Origin: Symsagittifera roscoffensis
Taxonomy: Eukaryota; Xenacoelomorpha; Acoela; Convolutidae
Length of the DNA: 64,000 nt
Direction: 5' to 3'
Assembly: GCF_963678635.1 (NCBI RefSeq)
Contig: NC_087064.1
Coordinates: 23,419,539 to 23,483,538, forward strand
Shown here piece after piece: positions 10,701 through 22,700 of this stretch. The notes under the pieces were generated by a model. It ran no database searches. It was given only the letters and a program-made list of their open reading frames with translations, and was not told the DNA's origin. Numbering within the stretch: the first letter of the stretch is position 1; every line of letters starts with the position of its first letter. The position numbers and the translations under genes are program-made.

Positions 10701-13700
10701 AGTCACTTTCCTGGTCTGAGCTGTAGAAGGCCAAGCTGAATCGACAGAATCCAGGTTTGATGGATTCGACTTTGGAAGTGTCTTTGTCGAACGCTTTCAC
10801 GAATCTCTCCTCCACCTCCTCGTCCATTCCCAGCAGGTCAATGGCGTAAGGTCCGGCACATGCGCACCCACTACGACACTGTAGACCAAAAAGATCGTTT
10901 AAAATTTGTGTAATGAAGTTGTGGTGCAAGTATAGACCCGAGTGTTCGTGGAATACGAGGAACGAGAACACTGGCACTCGCTGTAGGAAGTAGCTTCCCA
11001 ATAAATGAAAGCCTGGAATATTTTTGAACCTATCCATAGCTTTATTTGCGAGGAACGTTTCGCGGTCTTCAACTACTGTTGAATCAATGTACTCTTTTAC
11101 TTTGAAGACCAGTCCTGCGCGAATGCACTGCACGATGGGAGGTGTTCCGCTTTCTTCTCTGGCTTCAATATTGTCCAAGTATCTTTGTTTAGTTCTCGAT
11201 ACATAGAGCACAGATCCACCACCGCAATTGTGTGGAACTATGTTTTCGAACAGTGACTTGCGAACAATCAGAAGTCCTGGTGTCTGGGGGCCTCCGAGGA
11301 ATTTGTGAACAGAAATGAACACGGCGTCTTTGTATCCCTTGTCTTCTCCCTTGACGTCAATTTTCAGGTGAGGTCCTCCTGTAGCATAATCCCACATCAC
11401 AATTCCTCCGTGTTTGTGCATCAAAGTACCAACTCTGTGACAATCTGTCAACACCCCTGTGACGTTACTCGATTTGGCAAAGGAACCGATTTTCCTTCTC
11501 GGATCTGATTTGTATTTCTGCAAATAGTTTTCCAATTGATCTCCGTCAAATTCGCCGAATTTATTGAAATTGATTCTGATGAGCTCAACGTGCTTGTTCT
11601 CACGCCATGGTAAAACATTGCTGTGGTGTTCAAAAGGTCCAATGAACACAATGGCCGGATTGTTTTCGCTGATGCCAAGGACGTTGATCATTTTGTGCAT
11701 TGCTGCAGTGCACCCACTGCCTGTGAAAATCACCGCGTATTCATCTTTTGGTGCGTTGCATGACATTCGAATTGTGTCTCGTGCTTCCTCGCGAAGGATT
11801 GTCGTCTGGAGTCCGCAGAAAGATGACTCAGTGTGAGTGTTCCCGTACCAGGGAAGCACTTCAAACTGGATGTAGTCTTCAATGCAACGGAGTGATCGGC
11901 CTGACGCTGTGAAATCCGCGTACGTTATTTGTCGGGTGCCGAAGGGACCGTATGTCGGGGCAGTTGCACCGATCACGTTTCGTTCAAGGAAGTCCATAAT
12001 GTCCAGTGGACTTTGAACTTGCCTCAAGGAGTTCACGCTGTTTCTTTTTTCTTCGACCATTTTATTTTAATCTTGCATGTGTTTTCAATCAGTTTTCGTC
12101 TTTCTGGAGAAAAAGCGAACGCGAATTGGTTTGTGTAATTGTTCTCTCTGAGTCTGATGACTAATTTTTGAGGTATCTTTTGCAAATAAATTATGACAGA
12201 GATTTTGTGACCATAGATGGAATTTGATCTAGACAAAAATTCAACATGAACGCTCAATTATAATTGGTTCCGATGAGTCTTTTGAACTTAGACTTGAGAA
12301 TACTTGTTTTTTTTTGTTGCAGTATAATGAGTTGCTAATAAACAGTAGAAGTGAGTTGTTAATTGAGTTATATTTTTGAATCAGAGAAATGAACTTCTTT
12401 CTTCTTTCTAAATGAGTTGCCAATGAACAACTCGTGTTGATGCGGCACTGCCAACAATTTGTCCTCGCAGAAGTCTCAGAAGCCTTATATGGATTTATCT
12501 GGAACTATATAAAAAAGGCGTTCTCGGGGATCAATAAATAAGGCGTCACAGGTTAATAACATCTGTCTCTTGAAACATCGAGCATGTTTACGCCTGCAAT
12601 TAGCAAGCGTTATCAAACCGGAATATATATTTTTTTCGGGTTAACATTGTTTTACGGAATCACTTGTATCTTGGTTCATAATGAATTTAAACTTATGCGT
12701 TTCCGGCCACATTAGCCTGGAGGTAAGGAATATGCCTGCGACTGCAAAGGTCCTGGGTTTCAATCTGACCCGGACCAGTTTTTTTTCAAACGGGAAATAT
12801 GCTTCAAATAAAATTGTCGACCAATTATTTGTCTGCTTATCTGTTGCCGGCTTAGTTGTCATATCTTGAAATAGTTTTTTTTTGCTGCGCGCATTTTTAA
12901 GATTGCTTTTAGTGTTTGATTTACTCTAACACTTTCTAATTTTACTTGCCTTGATTTTGTATTTGCTTGTTTTTTTTTGTTTCGCTTAAAAAGTTCCTCG
13001 GCACAATTTATTTCAGCCTATTTTTTGTCGGCTTAATGACCCTATTCTGGGTCGTATCAAGGGAAACGCATTTTTAGCACTCCTCTCCGCACTTTTAAAA
13101 TTGGTTATATGCTCACCAATCGGTTTGATGAAATTTCTTTTTTTTTCCATTATGGAAATTTTTTCCAAATTTAAGGGAAAATTTCTAGCTTTTATCAGAA
13201 ATTTTACTGATTTTCAAAAATGTGTGCCTGCATACTCCCTTAGACTTTTTTCACTTGATCCCGCTGTCTACAGCCTTTGAAAAAGTCTATGGGGAATATT
13301 TGACCCATATTTTTGGTTTTTTCGTTTTCTCAAAAACTACACCGATTACACCCATTTAAAAAAATTATGGCCCTTGAAATAGTCAAATCTGATGTTTGGT
13401 CGTTTTGTGAATCTTTTTGACTTTTCTCGGAAACTAACCTTTCAAATCTGATATTGTGGTTAAATAGAGATAATGGGTTGAAGAAGCTTCCCGGCATTAG
13501 CGGCCACGCACAAACATTTTTTAACAGAAAATGTAATCGCCCTGAGAAAAGTCAAATATTTGATTTTTAGCCGTTTTTTAAACTTTTTGAATTTTACCGA
13601 AAACTACCTTGCCATATCTGATGTTTTGGGTTCAATTCAAAGAACAGGCAACGGGAAGCTTCTTTGTTTACGCGACTACGCCCAAATTTTTACTGACACT

Positions 13701-16700
13701 AATCGTTATGGCCCTCGGAAAAGCGAAAATCTTGATTTTTTGACCGTTTTTCAAAACTTTGACTTTGCTCAAAAATTACCCTCCCAAATTGGAAGTTTTG
13801 GGTTCAATTGAAGTTACAGGTTGCGTAAAGCTCTTCTACTTAAGCGGCCAAGCCCTTCTTTTTTCACACCGAAAGCTGTGATTCTCGGAAATGTCAAATT
13901 TTTGATTTATTGACCGTTTTTTGGCCTTTTCTCGATAACTATCCTGCCAAACTGATATCATAGGTTTAATCGAATCAACAGCTTATTACCAACAGGTTTA
14001 ATCGAATCAACCTTCAAAATTGACTACGCCCATTTTGTTAATGAAAAAAGGAAAGGCCTCCAAACAAGTCAATGTTTTGAAGCTTAGACAGTTTTTTGGA
14101 AACTTTTTGAACACCGTGCCATTTCTCAGGTTGTATTCAACCGAAACACCCGATTTTGGGAATCTTCTCTGATTAAGCGGCTTCAACCTGCTTTTTGGAG
14201 ATTTTTTTCGGGTTTTGGAGGGCCTTTTGATGGTTATTTAGAACTTTTGACTTTTAATTAGAACTTTTGACCGTTTCTTAGAAATTTTGAATTTTCTTAA
14301 AACTTACACAATCAAATCTGAGATGAAAAGCTTTATCGAAAGAACTGGTTGCGATAATTGTTCTTGCATAAGCGGTGGTTCCTTAAATTTTTGTAAAAGA
14401 AATGTTATCTTCTTGAGAGAATTGATTATTTATAAACTTTTTTATTCTTTCTTATTTTTGTAGAGAACCAACTAAGGTTTTGAGCACAGTCCAAGTTTTG
14501 AATTTTTTTCAGGCCGGATCAGTGTAGCAAATTCATTCAATACTAAACTTGTACCTCCAGCTTTAAATGGGCCCTAATTGTATTTTATTGAGACATAAGA
14601 AAGTTTTGGTTCACCTAGTGTTTTTGAACATTAAAAAAAGTTTTTCGACATGTTTTTTTAAATGTTTGTGTTGTATCGCAGTTGCTTGTGTTGGTATTGT
14701 ATCGCAAGTGGTGCGAAGCTCCGCTTCGCCTCTGTGTGTATTTTTCTATATTTGCTCCACATATTTTTCGCATGTGGAGCAAATTGAAAAGGTTAACTAT
14801 CTTGGTTATTAAATGACCAACTCCTATTTGCGCCATTTTTCTGTTGTAAGTATTCAATGAACATAAATATTTTTAGGTCGAAATTATTTCGGCGTAAATT
14901 ATATTGGCTTAGTAGCCTCATAGGTTTTACTTTATTTAGGCTGAAGGCTATCGTTTTTCACCGCAACGGTCGTTTGTTCAAATATTCTAGGCTTAGTTAC
15001 CGCTCTGTGAGTTTTGCTATAGTACTAGGTTAAGGCTGCAAATTGTCATTCTTGATGTTTCTTTAAATAAATTTCATTCGAGACAAATCTTGATCTGAAA
15101 GAAGTTTCCTATCACTTTTTTCCAAATGTATTTTGTTTTAGGCTTCCGGATCATTTTTTTTGGCTGTGATGTGAAGTTCCACTTCGCCTCTGTGCTTACA
15201 CTTGCGATTTTTAGTGAGTCAGCGTTATAGTACGGCTTCTTTTTTTCTAACCTAAGTCGCAAATTTTGGTGCCAATTTTGGGGCACCTTTACCTTTTTGA
15301 TAGCTTGTGCTTTGACATTCAATTAGTTATAAGTTAACACAACTGATGCAGTTCTCATAGTTAAAATGAAGCGAAAAAAGCTATTTGCTTCAATCTGTAC
15401 TATAATGAAAACGCGATTTTAAAATTTTTCAAATCAAATTATCTCACAAATTTTGAAATGCCTAATTTATACATAATCTGGCCTTATGCTTTCGGGTTTA
15501 TTACATGCAAAGTTAGCGTGGATGCCTTCAGTTTGTTATGCTCCAAATTATTACATGCCACATTGTCGATTTATGTTTGTTGCCTTTTTTGGTGTATAGC
15601 ATTGGCAATGTATTAGTATATGTAGCTGCTTTATTCGTGACTAGTGTTTGTGGATTTTTAAGAGTTATTGGGTGAGCGGGCAGAGCATGAGACTCCAAAT
15701 CTCGAGGTCGAATGATCGAACCCGATTCGCTTCAAAGTATCGCTAACTCGAGGCTTATATCTATTTTTTCTTTTTTCTCTTTATAAAGCTGCTTTTTCGC
15801 GTTCTCGCAAGTGTTTGCGAAGCGCAGTTTCGCCTCGGTGCTTATATTTGTTTCTACGTATTGTTGAGACTACTATTATTCTGTCCCGAATGCTTAAGAT
15901 CACTCTTACCCAAGAAATTATACATTTATTTGAAATTATTTGGTTGTCAGACTCTGAGCTATTTGCACATCAACCACCTATTTTTCAAATATATATTTTA
16001 TTCTCAACCGCTCTGAATTTTCGGATCATAAGTTTATCGCACCTGTTGGTCAACCTTTTTGGTTTATTTAGAAAATGCCATGAAACGGAACTGCGAAACA
16101 AAAGTTATCAAGGAAGATTTTGAAGTGAAGACCCAAGTGTTAGCACGCGAAGTTAATCACATACAGGCCGAGAAGGATATCCAGGCAAGTAATTGTTTTT
16201 TTTATTGGAAGCAAAGCTGCTTTGTTAAAATTGTTGCTCTTGCAGTAAGCAGGTATGTTGCCTACAGGTTCTAAACTTTTTCGCCGTAAATAACTTAGTT
16301 GACAGAATTAGAAATAGTTTATTTGCTAATATGCTCTGTCTATGTAGAGATCGTATATACTGGATTCTTTGAAGGCGCTACGGTTTCTGTTACGGGAAGC
16401 GTTATTACAAAGTAATTTTTTTTTGCCTTTTTGGTAGTTTTTTGGATGTCGGCTCTAATAATATGGGATTTTTTTTTCAATTTTCAGTGATTTTATTTGA
16501 GTTAAATAAAATTCTTTAAAAGAAGTTTTTTTTGAAATCAAAGTCTACCTCACAGGTCCTCTTGTTTAAAAAAAATGGACTTTTCGGTTTGTTTTCAAAC
16601 GGAATGTGGCTCATTGTCTTCATTTATTACCCTTGCGATAAACAAGGGTGTTGCAATCGGGTACCAGACTTTTTCCCCGTAAATAACTTTCACAGGACTT

Positions 16701-19700
16701 GTCTGGACTCATCTCTAGTGGTACCTTGTTTCATATATTCAATTTTTTTAGCGTTCCCGACCAATTTAGCCTAGAGGGAACCGAATATGCCTGGGATGGC
16801 AATGGTCCTGGTTTCGAAATTGTCAGGACCTGTACTTTTTTTTTACAAACGGGAAGTATTCCGTCTCAAAAAAATTGAATTGTCGACTTCTTATTTGTCT
16901 GCTTATGTTTTGTCGGCTTAGTTGTCACTTCTTGGAATCGTTTTTTTTTGCTGCGCGTTTTTTTAGTGTTTGATTTTTTCCTACAATTTGTAATTTAACT
17001 TATCTTGATTACGCATTTCCTTTTTAGTTTTTTTTAAATTCTAGCGTCAGATTAGTGTTCTGTTACGAACCTTTTTTTTCTAACCTAACTAGCAAATATA
17101 AGTGTTCCTAAAAAGTGTTCACTTATTCGGAAATTTCACTGTAGCATTGGAAATTGCATAGCATCTGTTCTCTGCTTTATTTGAGACTAGTGTTTGGCTA
17201 TCACCTATTAAGGTTCCGTGGCTGAGTGGTTAGGGTGTGAGACTCTTAATCTCTAGGTCGGAAGTTCGAATATCAGACATGGCCGATTTTTTTTTGCTAT
17301 TTCAAGGCTTACTTCTAATTTAATTGCACTTAATAGAGCTATTTTTTTGTCGTGTTCTCGATAGTGTTTGCGAAGCGAAGCTTCGCCTCTGTGTTTATTT
17401 TGCTTAAAAAATTTTCTTGGCCAAATTTATTTCTGCCTAATTTTTATCGGCTTAATGACCTAATTTTGGATCGTTTCGAGGAAAACACATTTTTAACACT
17501 CCCCTCCACACTTTCCAAGTTGGTTGTATGTTTCACAATCGCTTTTTTTAAATCTCTTTGTTTTCGTTATGAAAATTTTTTTCCAAGTTTCATTGGAAAA
17601 TTTTACTTTTTCTCAAAATCAGATATTTAGGGTTTAATGGAGATAATGGGTACTAAGAAGGTCCCTTGAGTTAGCGGCACCCACAAAAATTTGTACACAT
17701 AAAGTTATTGCCTTAGGAAAGGTAGAAATTTTTGGTTGTTTTTTTTTGAAAATTTCGAGAACTACACTCCCAGATCTGAGATCTTGGGCTCAATCGAAAT
17801 CACAGTTTGCGTAAATCCCTCCTGCTTACGCGGCTTTGCCCTATTGTTTTTTACTCGGAAAGCTATGATTCTCAGAAATGTCAAGAACATGTTGTGTTCA
17901 ATCGAGAAACTCGGTTTTGGTAGTTTTCTTTAAAAAGTTATGGGTTTGGAATTTCTTTAACCAGTTTTCGAAACGTTTGATTTTTCTTGAAATTGACAAA
18001 TTCAAATCTGAGATGAAAAGTTCAATTGGAACCGGTTGCAATAATTGATCTTGCTGAAGCCGCGACTTCTTAATTTTTTATAAGAGAAAGATATCTTACT
18101 GGGAAAACTGATAATCTCAAAATTTTTTCACCCTTTTCGTGCCGCATCCTTATCGCAAATTCTTTCAATATCAAGTACGCTACTCCAGCTTTAGCCGGGC
18201 CCTAGGTGTCTTTCAAATTTTTTCATTTTTTGACATGCTTTTTTATGATTGTGTTGTATCGAAAGTCGTGGAAGCTCCTCTTCGCCTCTTTGTTTTAATA
18301 TAAAAATAGGAACTCTACTTTTTTCCAACCCAATTCGTAAATAAACGTTGGTTTCTATGTCACTGGTCTGAACGGCAGTCGACTTTAGTTATTAGATGTC
18401 AGAGGACTGAGGTTTGACTCCCGTAGTTGTAATTTTTTCACAACTCCTCAATCATAACTCACAAAAATTATTGTGCAAGTGTTGTTCAATGTAGGTTCAG
18501 TCGGACTTGAAAAATTTTGATTTTTCTTAATTTATTAACTGTTCTTCGGTTTCACTTGTGTCTGCTCAAAGATTGTCGGCTTTTTTCCTCTTCGTAAGTT
18601 TCGTTCTGCTGCTAATTCGATATTCAAATGTCTATAAAATGAACTTCTACAAAGTCTTCAGAAAGTTACTTCTGTTGAGTCTTGTTGGACCTTGTTTTTA
18701 AACATTTTAAATTCTTTTTCTTACGTTTTACATTTGTGTTGTATCGCAAGTGGCGCGAAGCTCCGCTTCCTCTTTGTGTATATCTGAATTTTTAAGTTGT
18801 TCCGTTCGGTTTACAAAAGTAATGTGCAATTGAAGTATTTTTTATTTGTTGAGCGATTATATTTGTTTCGAAATTGAGCATATACTGAGTTTAAGCTTTT
18901 TAGTCATTTTTCAAATTATTATTTTTTGTCAACAATTGCATGTGTTTGAGTTGTTTCATTGCTTTCTAGACTGTATTGTGTAAGAGTTTATCATTCTGCA
19001 AGATCATTTTCGGCGGTTTTCCTTGTACATATCTTAATTTATTTTATAAAATATATTCTAATTCCTTTTTTCTATATCCTAATTTTAAATAAAATGATCA
19101 TTTTTTGTGTTTCTTTTAAAAATAGTTTTCGACTTCTCATTCATAATTATAGTTTTTTCTACAAGTCTAGCTGATATCGTTTTAGCATTCCGTTTTTTTT
19201 TTGTATTTAGTCTTGATGAAAGTAGTGAAGACTCTTTATTTGTTCGCGCTCCAATTTGAATTTCCGCGGTTTGACTTTCGATTTCTTTTGAAGTTCAGCT
19301 CATTTTCCCATTGAAAAGAGCGAGCTCCACTATGAAAGAGCAAAGCTTTAATGTCAATAAAATGTGTGATCCGAGCGAAATTATCAATTGATCTAGTTTT
19401 CTCTAAATAGGATAACTTAACGGAAAAAGTCAATCATAAAAATTTCTTGGTTCAAAGAACTCAAACGTTATTTAATTTTTCTGTTGAAAATCGAAAGTCA
19501 GATCTTTTTATCACCAAGCAGAAAAACTACACTAATTTGGAAAAAAAGTTTTCGTAACCGTAGTTTTCTAAAGACTATGGTCGGAACATTCCGTGCTACT
19601 TGCACAGTAACCGGCTATCCTGGTTGAAATTTGGTTTTATCGTATTTTTCAAGATGTATTATTACTTTCAAGAGTAATGAACGTAGTCAAGACTCTTATA

Positions 19701-22700
19701 TAGGTCTTTAGGTCTTACTGATTTTTTTATCAGGAAAATGTTCTAAAATTTTTTCATGCTCAATTTTGATTTTTCGCGGTTTGACTAACGATTTCTTTTG
19801 AAGTTCAGCTCATTTTTCTGTTGAAAAGAAAGCAAGCTCCACTATGGAACATCAAAGTTTTAATGGCCACAAAAAGTGTGATCAAGTTCTAGTTTCAAAA
19901 ATGAACTTTGTTTTTTTGAATTCCCAGCGAAGTTACCAATTGATCTAGTTTTCTCTAAGAAGGATAAATTTACGGAAAAAGTCAATCATAAAAATTTCTT
20001 GATGTTCAAAGAGCTCAAACGTTATTTAATTTTTCTGTTGAAAATCGAAAGTTAAAAAAAGTTCAACAATTTTTTAATCAAGTTCTGTAGGTTTTCTTGG
20101 GTTCTTTTACACTTTCCCAACCATCTGTTAACAATGTTAATGTTTTGCTTTTATTGGCAGTTGAAACAACTCCTGGGAAAAGTTGAAAAAGGCGAAACAA
20201 AGTACAAAAAAGACTGTGGAGAATTGGCAAACAAAGTTGGGCGATTGCAAGAAGCTTTAGCAGAGCGAAAGACTCATTATACTCAAGCTGTATCTAAGCT
20301 GCGATTGGTCGAATCAGAGCTGGCGCTGGCCAATCAGCGAATAGAGGAATATAAACAACTGTTGGACCGTGCTCAAGTAGAGTCGAAAGAAAGCTTGAGT
20401 CGGTTTCACTCTGATCTGCAACTGGAACGAGAAGAGCGAAGTGACCAAGAACAGCGACTAGTGAAAGAGTTGACGAGAAACAAAGCTGAGATGTCAAATT
20501 ATGAAATAAAGATTGCAGATTTGAACCGCAAGAACGACAATTTGGAGGTTCAATTAAGGGAAGCGAATGACGCCGTGTCAAAGATGCAGACAGAAATGAA
20601 AATCAAGGCAGTACAACTTGATGGTATGTTTGTCTCTGGAAATCAATATTTAATCTAATATCTTGTAATAACTTTACGCCAACCACCGGATCTTTACGTC
20701 CAACCAGCTATCCTTATCTTCGACGCAATTTTTAAAGTTCTTTTTCGATGCATGGCTGTTGACTATGTTCTTTGTTTGTTATGCTCGTAAGTTGAATTCC
20801 GTAAAAATCACTAGACCAAGCCGGACAAATTCGGGACACATGTGTGTGACAAATGAGCAGGCACGGTTTTGTACCGTTCCTTAAAATTCGCAGAAACAAG
20901 AACTAAACATAGGAGCCATCCTTATTATGAGTACGCTGTTTTATTTTTCTGGTATATCAAATATGTTCGCTTGGTCGATAGGTCAACATCTTGTTTTTCT
21001 GTTTAGAGCAATTGTCAGTTGAGAAACAGAAGTGTCGCGAGGCCATCAGAGACTGCGAGGACAGTACAGAGAGGGAGATGTTCAAATTGAAGCAGGAACA
21101 CGAAGAGAACTGCAGACACCTCAAAGACAGGTAAATAGCGACAGGATTTTAAATTCAAAATAATTTACTTTAAGCTGGCAACCTGTCTTTGAGCATAAAT
21201 TATTGAACATATACAGTGCTGATTTAAATTATTCGGACAAAATGAATGAAATTGGACAATGCTTTTTTCTGAAATTGGGTTGACGAGACAAATTAGCAGA
21301 CAAAACTTGTTTTCGGTTTAAATGTAAATTTGGTTTTTTATATAGTAGAAGTGAATGCGCTGAAAGTTTTGAACAAATTCGTGGGTGACGCTTTTTAAAA
21401 TCGTTCTTATTTCGTGTCTCGACTTTTATTTAAACATGCAAAGCGTAGCGTAATAATGCGAAGCAATTTTTTCCAACGCAACTAGCAAATAAAATGTGGT
21501 GGCACTTAGTATATTTAAAACCATTGGCAATTGAATAGCATCTGTTGTTGCTTCATTGGTGGCTAGTGTTAGTAAACTTAGTAGCGACCGTGGTGCAGAT
21601 GAGAGGACGTGAGACTCCTAGTCTACATGTCGGAGAAACAAGTCCGGAACATTAGTTTTTATTAAGAGTCAATGAACGTAGTCTTGATGATTTTGTTAGT
21701 ATTTTTCTCTCAGTAAATTGATTCACGCTAAAATTTGATTTTTCGCGATTTGACTTTTGATTTTTTTGAAGTTCACTTCATTTCTTTTTTGAGGCAAACT
21801 CTTGGATCTGCTTTGTTGATGGATAGTGTTAGTTAATTATTAAGAGATCGTGGCTTTATGGGTGACGATTCACATGATAGTTTGTGAGACTCAAGGTGGG
21901 AGGTTCGATTGCGGCAAATTTTTTCAAACCTTAAATTTTTTTCTTGTTTCACTTTGTTTTTGCCTTTTTAGTGCTTTTTGACGTTTTCCCACTGTGTTTG
22001 CTGCAAAGAATTATTGCAATTTTATTGTTTGAAAAAAATGACCCGATTTTCTGCTTCAATGTACTCTAATCCATATTTTTCGGCTTAGTTGCCGTCTTTC
22101 AATGGCGGTTCGTATGCAAAGCAGGGCTTCATTTGCCCAGGTTTTTGGCATATGTTTTGAAGCTTCCGACTTTTTACCTTTGCGAAAAGCAAGGGTATTG
22201 CAATCGGGTACCAAGTTTTTCTGTAAAAATTTTGTTCAAAGATGTCTAAAATTGATTGTCTTGTTTATCTTAACCTTAGTCATACTAGTCTTATAGCATC
22301 TCAGTTTGAGTTTTCAGAAGTTAATTGATTTTTTTCGGGCTTGCATTTCAATAGGCTAATCGGAATTTTTTTTCAACTTTGAGAACTTTTTTAATTCAAT
22401 TTTGGGCATTGTATTTAGTTACATGTTTTAAATACAACAAAAAACGTTAAAAAAACAATATTGAAGTAGATATCAGTTTTTTGGCTGCATGGCTTTGGTT
22501 AGTTACACGTCCTCGTTTTCATATGTTTAGTATCAGGCCCTAATTTTCGTCAGGTTTCACCGATTTCATATTAAAGCAAGTGAAGATGATGGCATATCCA
22601 ATTTTTTTTTAAATTCGCTCTATTATATATTTAAACGCAGGCTTCACTATCTCGCCACGTTTAAGCGTTTTCAACGCATTATTTTGGCATGTTTAACGAA

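Noticed and set aside
17213-17285. Possible functional tRNA with GGTTAGG D-arm
   Set aside because: The acceptor ends do not pair and the same domain recurs with fixed flanks at 15660 and 35252, so it is a SINE part.
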